Translations under genes and position numbers: made by a program
Shown here: positions 1-3,879 of the stretch, one piece after another
Numbering within the stretch: position 1 is the stretch's first letter
How the letters are laid out: each line of letters opens with the position of its first letter
Source of the DNA: Flammeovirgaceae bacterium UBA4659
GTDB taxonomy: Bacteria > Bacteroidota > Bacteroidia > Cytophagales > Cyclobacteriaceae
Length of the DNA stretch: 5,676 nucleotides
Assembly (NCBI GenBank): GCA_002405445.1
Contig: DHLV01000072.1
Location: 1-5,676, forward strand
Direction: 5' to 3'
Notes under the pieces: model-generated
Database searches by the model: none
Seen by the model: only the letters and a program-made list of their open reading frames with translations
Told to the model about the DNA's origin: nothing

Positions 1-271
1 CACCATGATTCAAGAACAAGGTCTTTCCTACTTCCCACTGTTTGACAAGCCGATTTGGTTCAACTTCCCAAACGGCAGCTTTCCCACTGTTATCTACTGC
101 GGCTAAAAACTTGTTATCAGTTGAAAAGCTCAACTGAGTTATTTTCCCTTGGGTAAACTTGTTCAGCTTTTGATAAGCTGTTAAATAGGATTTTTGCGCG
201 ATGCCATTGTCGAATGAAATGCCCCCGCAAACCAAAAGAAAAAAGAAAATCAGGTCTCTTGTCTTTTTCAT
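1..271 (-). CDS. Secreted WD40-type beta-propeller protein, N-terminal fragment
   Basis: Only the first 90 residues lie in the window; the gene continues past the left edge. It starts at the ATG complementary to 269-271. The N-terminus has two lysines, a hydrophobic core (LIFFFLLVCGGIS, residues 7-19) and a plausible signal peptidase site after GIA at residue 25, so export to the periplasm or beyond is likely. Residues about 44-70 read as one WD40 blade: ITQLSFSTDNKF, then LAAVDNSGKAAVWEV, with the typical hydrophobic-x-SFS-D-K-LAA-D-G-VW pattern. A second strand set begins at residues 75-85. WD40 propellers are protein-protein scaffolds; the partner or any fused domain (for example a peptidase) cannot be seen here. 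The start is 20 bases past the terminator of the upstream barrel gene, with no clear Shine-Dalgarno. Blade assignment is from pattern only. Confidence 0.7.
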   Translation of the reverse strand, partial: MKKTRDLIFFFLLVCGGISFDNGIAQKSYLTAYQKLNKFTQGKITQLSFSTDNKFLAAVDNSGKAAVWEVEPNRLVKQWEVGKTLFLNHG

Positions 272-290
272 GGTTGTTAATTTACATGGT

Positions 291-320
291 AAAAAAATGC
301 CAAGCAATTGGCTTGGCATT
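291..320 (-). terminator. Intrinsic terminator after the beta-barrel gene
   Basis: Arms 296-305 (AATGCCAAGC) and 311-320 (GCTTGGCATT) pair perfectly over 10 bp around a 5-base loop. Read on the minus strand the hairpin runs directly into seven Ts (complement of 291-297). It sits 28 bases beyond the TAG stop of the outer-membrane protein gene and 20 bases before the ATG of the WD40 gene, so it should separate the two transcripts, or allow only partial read-through into the second gene. Confidence 0.8.
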
Positions 321-347
321 GGCAATTATTTGACGATAGTCACAACG

Positions 348-854
348 CTATTTTAAAGACCCAATAATAACACCGATACCGAGGTTGAGTGATAAAGAAC
401 TTGAACTAACTCCAGAGAAAGAAAACGCGTTGTAGGCTAGACCAGCATCAAAAAAGGTTTTTTCCGCAAAGAAGTACCTCATACCGGCATTGGCACCATA
501 AAAAAGTCCCGACTGATCTTCTCCTTGGCTGGACCCGATAAATACTAAGCCAAGGTTTGCCCCTATGTAAGGCACAGCTTTCGATCCCTCTGTTAAAAAG
601 TTGTAACTACCGTAAGCGCCAGCAAAAATTAAGGTTGCGCCATTTGATAAGGTAATAGTAGGCGTGATACCAACCTCTAAATTTTGAGTAAAAAACTTAC
701 CGAATTTCCCGGTGATCGTGGTAGTTGCATCTTGATCCTCTTGCTTAGTAAAGCTTACGTTCGCGTTAATTACTTTGTCTCCTTTTTCTTGCTGAGCTAG
801 AGCAAATGAAAGAGCAGAAATAAAACATAACAAAGTGAGTTGTAGTTTTTTCAT
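348..854 (-). CDS. Outer-membrane beta-barrel protein (porin/OmpX-like), 168 aa
   Basis: A complete gene from ATG at 854 to TAG at 348. Residues 1-20 form a clear signal peptide (MKKLQ, hydrophobic LTLLCFISALSFA, cleavage at ALA before QQ). The mature part of about 148 residues alternates polar and hydrophobic/aromatic residues in short strands separated by turns rich in G, S, N and D: TTTITGKFGKFF, LEVGITPTITL, FAGAYGSYNF, VPYIGANLGLVFIG, GLFYGANAGMRYFF, TFFDAGLAYNAFSF and SLSLNLGIGVIIG. About eight strands fit a small outer-membrane barrel of the OMP_b-brl type that is common in Bacteroidota. A channel, adhesion or structural role cannot be told apart. It does not end in the terminal aromatic typical of many barrels; the last residues are GSLK. 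It appears monocistronic, with a strong terminator downstream. No convincing promoter was found in the AT-rich region before it. Family-level call only. Confidence 0.8.
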   Translation of the reverse strand: MKKLQLTLLCFISALSFALAQQEKGDKVINANVSFTKQEDQDATTTITGKFGKFFTQNLEVGITPTITLSNGATLIFAGAYGSYNFLTEGSKAVPYIGANLGLVFIGSSQGEDQSGLFYGANAGMRYFFAEKTFFDAGLAYNAFSFSGVSSSSLSLNLGIGVIIGSLK

Positions 855-1148
855 AAGTTTATTGGTTTTGTTTTGGTAAGGGTAAAATTAGTAAAAAAGA
901 TATTCTCAAATAATGAACCAGAAAAACTGAAATAAAGATAAAATCAAAAAGACAAGTATACTCTTTTGAGGGTATTGCTATTATGGCGTAAATTCATACC
1001 TTTTTCTTCCTAAAACTCGAAAAGTCAGTGGGGCAACATTTAATTATGGCATTCTGAAGGCGGCAGCGGATAATGGTGGTAATAGATTCTTGCAGGCGGC
1101 TGCAGTCTATTATTTTTTTAGATTAAACGCATGTCTGCGCGAGCTTTT
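855..1148. other. AT-rich intergenic region
   Basis: This region lies between the barrel gene start and the end of the MarR pseudogene. It has no open frame of useful length with a credible start on either strand. It should contain the barrel gene promoter, but no good TAnnTTTG match in the minus direction was found near its start. The only structured element is the plus-strand hairpin at 1081-1119, annotated separately. Confidence 0.5.
1081..1119 (+). terminator. Orphan terminator-like hairpin, plus strand
   Basis: Nested arms AATAGA (1081-1086) with TCTATT (1106-1111), and TGCAG (1091-1095) with CTGCA (1100-1104), can form a hairpin with an internal bulge. One A follows and then seven Ts (1113-1119). 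The T tract follows the hairpin only on the plus strand, so as a terminator it would stop rightward transcription. No rightward gene ends before it in this window. It could end an unrecognised transcript, be left from a lost gene, or block read-through toward the MarR locus. The lower stem is AT-rich with unequal bulges, so this is a moderate call. Confidence 0.4.
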
Positions 1149-1670
1149 TTAAATGAATTTTGAGTGATTATTTCGGTTTTTCTGCTTATCAAGCAGCCAT
1201 TTATTTCCTTTGCTTCGTGTAACTGAACGTTACCTTGTCGCGCGAGCCATGCTGAAGTTTGCGCATCGATTTTTTTTCAAGAGACTTAATCCTTTTTTGG
1301 TTACACTAATTTCTACTCGCCTCCGGTAGGACTCGCAAATCTCGCGCGTGCCCAAGCCTTTGAGTCTCAGCTTTTCAATCAATCGTGTGCAGTTGCTGTT
1401 TTTATCAATCATGCGAGAACTGATTTCTGCCAACGTTAGCTTTTTTGGGTAGCTGCCCCGCAAAATGCGCTACGCATTGAACTGCTCTGGCGTGATACCA
1501 AAGGGTTTTAATCGGCTAATGTTGCCCGCATTGAGCCAACTGCTGGTGAACATGATGTTGACGGCCATTTTCTGATGCTTCGAGGCAAACTTGCCTAGCT
1601 TGATCTCTCCCTCAATCGTTGTGGGAATAAAGATAATGAACACAATAGTTGATACAACAATCGGTAACAT
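1149..1670 (-). pseudogene. MarR-family transcriptional regulator, disrupted
   Basis: The frame reads through a typical MarR protein in three pieces. From about 1622 down it gives KFASKHQKMAVN, SRLKPFGITPEQFNA (dimerisation helix and start of the DNA-binding region). An in-frame TAG at 1470-1472 sits where relatives usually have Leu (FNxLRILRG), and TTG to TAG is one base change. The same frame continues as RILRGSYPKKLTLAEIS, SRMIDKNSNCTRLIEKL (recognition helix), GLGTREICESYRRRVEIS (wing) and TKKGLSLLKK. At the eight-A run (1270-1277) the frame must shift as if one A were extra, giving KKIDAQTSAWLARQGN, then LHEAKEIN. Near 1196-1198 it shifts back, giving LLDKQKNRNNHSKFI and TAA at 1149-1151. 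The conserved Asp of the wing DRR motif is Tyr (YRR). The ATG at 1670 gives a hydrophobic leader (VVSTIVFIIFI) not expected in MarR; the ancestral start was probably nearer 1622, where no start codon remains. Such regulators bind palindromic operators and often respond to small phenolic or oxidising ligands. The ligand is unknown here. Confidence 0.85.
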
Positions 1671-1701
1671 TTGGGAAAAACGATTTAAAAAATCCCAATA
1701 A

Positions 1702-1714
1702 TGGAATTATTCCA
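1702..1714. promoter_or_regulatory. Operator-like palindrome
   Basis: TGGAATTATTCCA is a perfect inverted repeat with 6-base arms around a central T. It lies in the divergent region between the MarR pseudogene and the small exported protein gene, the usual place for a MarR-type operator. No binding can be shown from sequence, and short AT-rich palindromes also arise by chance. Confidence 0.35.
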
Positions 1715-1716
1715 AA

Positions 1717-1737
1717 TTTTGAATAATTGTTTCAAAA
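1717..1737. promoter_or_regulatory. Operator-like inverted repeat
   Basis: TTTTGAA (1717-1723) and TTCAAAA (1731-1737) are perfect 7-base arms with a 7-base spacer. The arm centres are 14 bases apart, between a winged-helix dimer spacing and one and a half helical turns. The right arm overlaps the minus-strand -7-like box at 1733-1740, so a bound dimer would block that promoter. This would suit autorepression by the MarR gene before it decayed. Confidence 0.4.
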
Positions 1738-1740
1738 ATA
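1733..1740 (-). promoter_or_regulatory. Bacteroidota -7 box, minus strand
   Basis: The minus strand reads TATTTTTG, an exact match to the Bacteroidota -7 consensus TAnnTTTG. It lies about 63 bases ahead of the ATG at 1670 of the MarR pseudogene. No TTG/TTTG was found at the expected -33 spacing, so the promoter is only half supported. Confidence 0.35.
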
Positions 1741-1825
1741 ACTTTTCTTATTCAAGCATTAATAATCAATTAGTTACCTACCTAACTGAAATTTAGTGGC
1801 ACGGTGATTGACTAGCAAGATTATC

Positions 1826-2200
1826 ATGAAAACGTTTGTAATCTTTGCAACCATTGCCCAATTGTTTTTTGGATCAGTTGCGTTTACCAGCAGCAATACC
1901 CCTGAAGGCGAGGCGTCTGTGAGCATCAAAGACGACCTATTTATCCTCAAAACATCACGCAAGCTAAAGGGTGCAGACGTGGAGGTGATCGCAGCGAATG
2001 GCTACGTGGTAACGTCTCAAAAACTTGTGTACCGTAAACTGGTGATTGACTTCACCAATGTGGCAACCGGCAAATACCGGGTACAGTTACGCAAAGGCGC
2101 GATGATCAAGGTTTTTGTGTTCGAGAAAAAAAATGAGTTGGCAGAAAGCACCTTGACCTTGTGCTTGCTGAGTGATTTGCAGCGAGTGATGCTGGTGTAG
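1826..2200 (+). CDS. Small exported beta-rich protein, 124 aa, C-terminus possibly frameshifted
   Basis: The ATG at 1826 is preferred over an in-frame TTG 18 bases earlier because it puts a normal signal peptide at the N-terminus (MKTFVIFATIAQLFFGSVA, residues 1-19). Residues 32-100 alternate as short beta strands: VSIKDDLFILK, ADVEVIAANGYVV, KLVIDFTNVATGKYRVQL and KVFVFEKK. The order (turn with NG, a strand, an ID-F-NV motif, then GKYRVQLRKG) resembles the beta-sandwich of type IX secretion sorting domains, or short DUF3244-like exported proteins. Here it stands alone instead of at the end of a larger protein. Function is not recognised. After FEKK (residue 102) comes a run of eight As and a 22-residue tail (NELAESTLTLCLL, then SDLQRVMLV) with no beta pattern and two Leu-rich stretches. 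Six or nine As would instead end the protein at the TGA at 2134-2136. The gene is divergent from the MarR pseudogene and convergent with the symporter, 42 bases away. Confidence 0.65.
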   Translation: MKTFVIFATIAQLFFGSVAFTSSNTPEGEASVSIKDDLFILKTSRKLKGADVEVIAANGYVVTSQKLVYRKLVIDFTNVATGKYRVQLRKGAMIKVFVFEKKNELAESTLTLCLLSDLQRVMLV

Positions 2201-2242
2201 CTGCTGTTGAAGGCGATAACACGTCCACTCCGGCAATGTCAA

Positions 2243-3694
2243 TCACCGGTCTTCCTGAGGGCGTGAAATCAACCAAAGCCCCGCAAACGTAAGTGCACCG
2301 TTGATGAGCAGTATTTCGATGCTGATGATGTAGCCGTTGAACCATGCGGCAGAATGGCTGCTGAGCACATAAGACAATACCGGTGTAGCCACACATACCA
2401 GCGGTACCCGCCAGCCGGCAATCGTGCGTTTGGTAAAAAGGCCAAAGGTAAACAGCCCTAACAACGGCCCATACGTGTAGCCCGCAACATTCAGCACGGC
2501 ATCGATGACCGATTTTTCATTCACCTCTTTGAAAATCAGAATGATGACCAAAAACAAGGCGGAAAACGCCAAGTGCACAACAAACTTTTGCTGCTGCTTC
2601 ACCTTTTCTGATTTGTTTTTAAAGTTGAGAAAGTCGATACAGAAAGATGTGGTCAGGCCGGCAAGTGCCGAATCTGCGCTGGCGTAAGATGATGCAATGA
2701 TTCCCAGCAGGAACATGATCCCCGCAAAGGTGCCCAACTCGTTGAATGCAAGCCGTGGATAAAGTTCGTCTGTCACTGCTGTCAATTCAAGCCCTTTGGT
2801 TTTGCTGTAGATGTACAACAGTGCGCCTAATGTTAAGAACAGAACGTTTACCACTACAAGGGTCAAACTGAACCAAAACATGTTCTTTTGGGCATCGCCC
2901 AGCGTTCTGCAGGTAAGATTCTTTTGCATGATTTCCTGGTCCATTCCGGTCATGGTAATTGTGATAAAGGCTCCGCCCAAAAACTGTTTGGGAAAAAACA
3001 ACGGAGAGTTGTAGTCATCGAAATGGAAGATACGGGAATAGCCATGCTGGTCGATGGCCGTTACCATATCGCTTAATGAAAACCCCAGTGTATCGGCAAT
3101 CTGCCACACGGTAACTGCCACGGCCGTCACCAAAAACAAGGTTTGGAAGGAGTCTGTCCACACAATGGTTTTGACGCCACCTCTGAAGGTATACACCCAA
3201 ATCAGCGCGATGGTGGTGGCCACCGTTACCCAAAAGGGAACGCCCCAGGCATCAAACAAAAAGAGTTGCAATACGGTGGCAGCCAAAAACAGGCGCAGCG
3301 ATGATCCCACCGTGCGCGATACCAGAAAGAAGAATGCCCCCGTGCGGTATGAGAAAGTGTCGAACCGTTGCTCGAGGTAGGTGTAAATGCTAATGACATT
3401 CAAGCGGTAGTATAGCGGCATCAATAGGCCGATGATGACCCAATAGCCCAGCAAATAGCCGATAACCACCTGAAAGTATGCAAAACCGATTTTGCCCACG
3501 TTGCCGGGAACGGAAACGAAGGTGACGCCCGAAAGCGAGGAGCCGATCATGCCAAAGGCCACTAAATACCAAGGCGATTGGCGATTGGCAGTGAAGAAAG
3601 TGGTGCTGTCTGCACCGCGCGAAGTAAAGTATGAGATTGTGATGAGCGCAAGGAAGTACACCACTAAAATTCCACAAATAAGAGCAGCAGACAT
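2243..3694 (-). CDS. Sodium:solute symporter (SSS/SLC5 family), 483 aa
   Basis: An inner-membrane Na+-coupled importer of the LeuT-fold SSS family. The start chosen is the ATG at 3694, because the protein then begins just before transmembrane helix 1 (ALICGILVVYFLALITI, residues 4-20), as in relatives. An upstream in-frame start near 3754 would add a 20-residue non-conserved leader. Family marks in order: GMIGSSLSGVTFVSVPG (48-64, unwound helix near the substrate site), FRGGVKTIVWTDSFQTL (170-186), TGMDQEIMQKNLTCRTL (249-265), ASADSALAGLTT (338-349, small and hydroxyl residues matching the Na+ site helix) and GYTYGPLLGLFTFGLF (405-420). About 13 hydrophobic segments can be counted, and 483 residues is a normal length. 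It ends with a short charged tail (SRPQEDR). The substrate (sugar, sialic acid, amino acid, vitamin or other) cannot be assigned, and no catabolic gene lies beside it. It has its own candidate promoter at 3770-3799 and is divergent from carB. Confidence 0.93.
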   Translation of the reverse strand: MSAALICGILVVYFLALITISYFTSRGADSTTFFTANRQSPWYLVAFGMIGSSLSGVTFVSVPGNVGKIGFAYFQVVIGYLLGYWVIIGLLMPLYYRLNVISIYTYLEQRFDTFSYRTGAFFFLVSRTVGSSLRLFLAATVLQLFLFDAWGVPFWVTVATTIALIWVYTFRGGVKTIVWTDSFQTLFLVTAVAVTVWQIADTLGFSLSDMVTAIDQHGYSRIFHFDDYNSPLFFPKQFLGGAFITITMTGMDQEIMQKNLTCRTLGDAQKNMFWFSLTLVVVNVLFLTLGALLYIYSKTKGLELTAVTDELYPRLAFNELGTFAGIMFLLGIIASSYASADSALAGLTTSFCIDFLNFKNKSEKVKQQQKFVVHLAFSALFLVIILIFKEVNEKSVIDAVLNVAGYTYGPLLGLFTFGLFTKRTIAGWRVPLVCVATPVLSYVLSSHSAAWFNGYIISIEILLINGALTFAGLWLISRPQEDR

Positions 3695-3729
3695 AAGGAA
3701 AAAAATTTGGTCGAAGCTAATGCAAAGAT

Positions 3730-3755
3730 GTTGCAACAAAAACATTTGCTGCAAC
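3730..3755. repeat. Paired 8-base direct repeats in the symporter leader
   Basis: GTTGCAAC (3730-3737), itself a perfect palindrome, is followed 18 bases later by GCTGCAAC (3748-3755), which differs at one base. Both lie between the inferred transcription start and the ATG of the symporter gene, where a bound protein could block transcription. The repeats are short and chance is possible. Confidence 0.3.
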
Positions 3756-3769
3756 TAGTTTTATGCCGT

Positions 3770-3799
3770 CAAAAATATTTAATCCTGCCTCTCTCCAAA
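3770..3799 (-). promoter_or_regulatory. Candidate promoter of the symporter gene
   Basis: On the minus strand TTTG (3799-3796), 18 bases, then TATTTTTG (3777-3770) fits the Bacteroidota primary sigma pattern of a -33 TTTG and a -7 TAnnTTTG, with spacing close to the usual 19 or so. A transcript starting near 3763 would have a leader of about 70 bases before the ATG at 3694. There is no Shine-Dalgarno just upstream of that ATG (a T-rich tract is there), which is common in this phylum. Confidence 0.5.
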
Positions 3800-3813
3800 T
3801 CAGCAGGTCTTGT

Positions 3814-3821
3814 TATTTTTG
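3814..3821 (+). promoter_or_regulatory. Candidate -7 box for carB
   Basis: TATTTTTG matches TAnnTTTG exactly on the plus strand, about 60 bases before the carB ATG. The -33 element is missing at normal spacing, so it would be a weak or activated promoter. The symporter promoter faces the other way, with the two -7 boxes 36 bases apart and its -33 box lying between them. Confidence 0.4.
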
Positions 3822-3830
3822 CCTGTCTTT

Positions 3831-3841
3831 GCCGAATCGGC
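3831..3841. promoter_or_regulatory. GC-rich palindrome in the carB leader
   Basis: GCCGA-A-TCGGC is a perfect 5-base-arm palindrome just after the expected carB transcription start. It is flanked by longer-range complementary pieces: GCCTG at 3821-3825 with CAGGC at 3848-3852, and CCTGCCT at 3784-3790 with AGGCAGG at 3849-3855. It could be an operator or a leader RNA hairpin. No T tract follows, so it is not a simple terminator. Confidence 0.35.
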
Positions 3842-3879
3842 TACGTGCAGGCAGGCTCAATGTACTCAACCACTACTCT

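Noticed and set aside
1025..1148. Plus-strand stretches reading ATFNYGILKAAADNGG, and in another frame NRFLQAAAVYYFF, that look like porin strands and end near the orphan terminator.
   Set aside because: As I read the bases they lie in different frames, have no start codon and are too short to tell from chance. A remnant of a barrel gene is possible but not supportable.
1230..1463. A separate 77-codon gene starting at TTG 1463.
   Set aside because: It is in the same frame as the upstream piece across a single TAG and is the middle part of one MarR gene, not an independent gene.
2176..2289. Plus-strand frame FAASDAGVAAVEGD and onward that could be an alternative C-terminus of the small exported protein.
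   Set aside because: It would run antisense into the symporter coding end and would need a shift not located at a homopolymer. The fold already appears complete by residue 102.
2106..2396. Minus-strand open frame of 96 codons overlapping the ends of the exported protein and the symporter.
   Set aside because: It overlaps the conserved C-terminal helix of the symporter in another frame, and its composition (many His, Ser, Arg, Cys) is typical of a shadow frame.
3695..3754. N-terminal extension of the symporter by 20 residues from 3754.
   Set aside because: The leader is not expected in the family, it overlaps the inferred 5' leader of the transcript, and the ATG at 3694 places the start right at helix 1.
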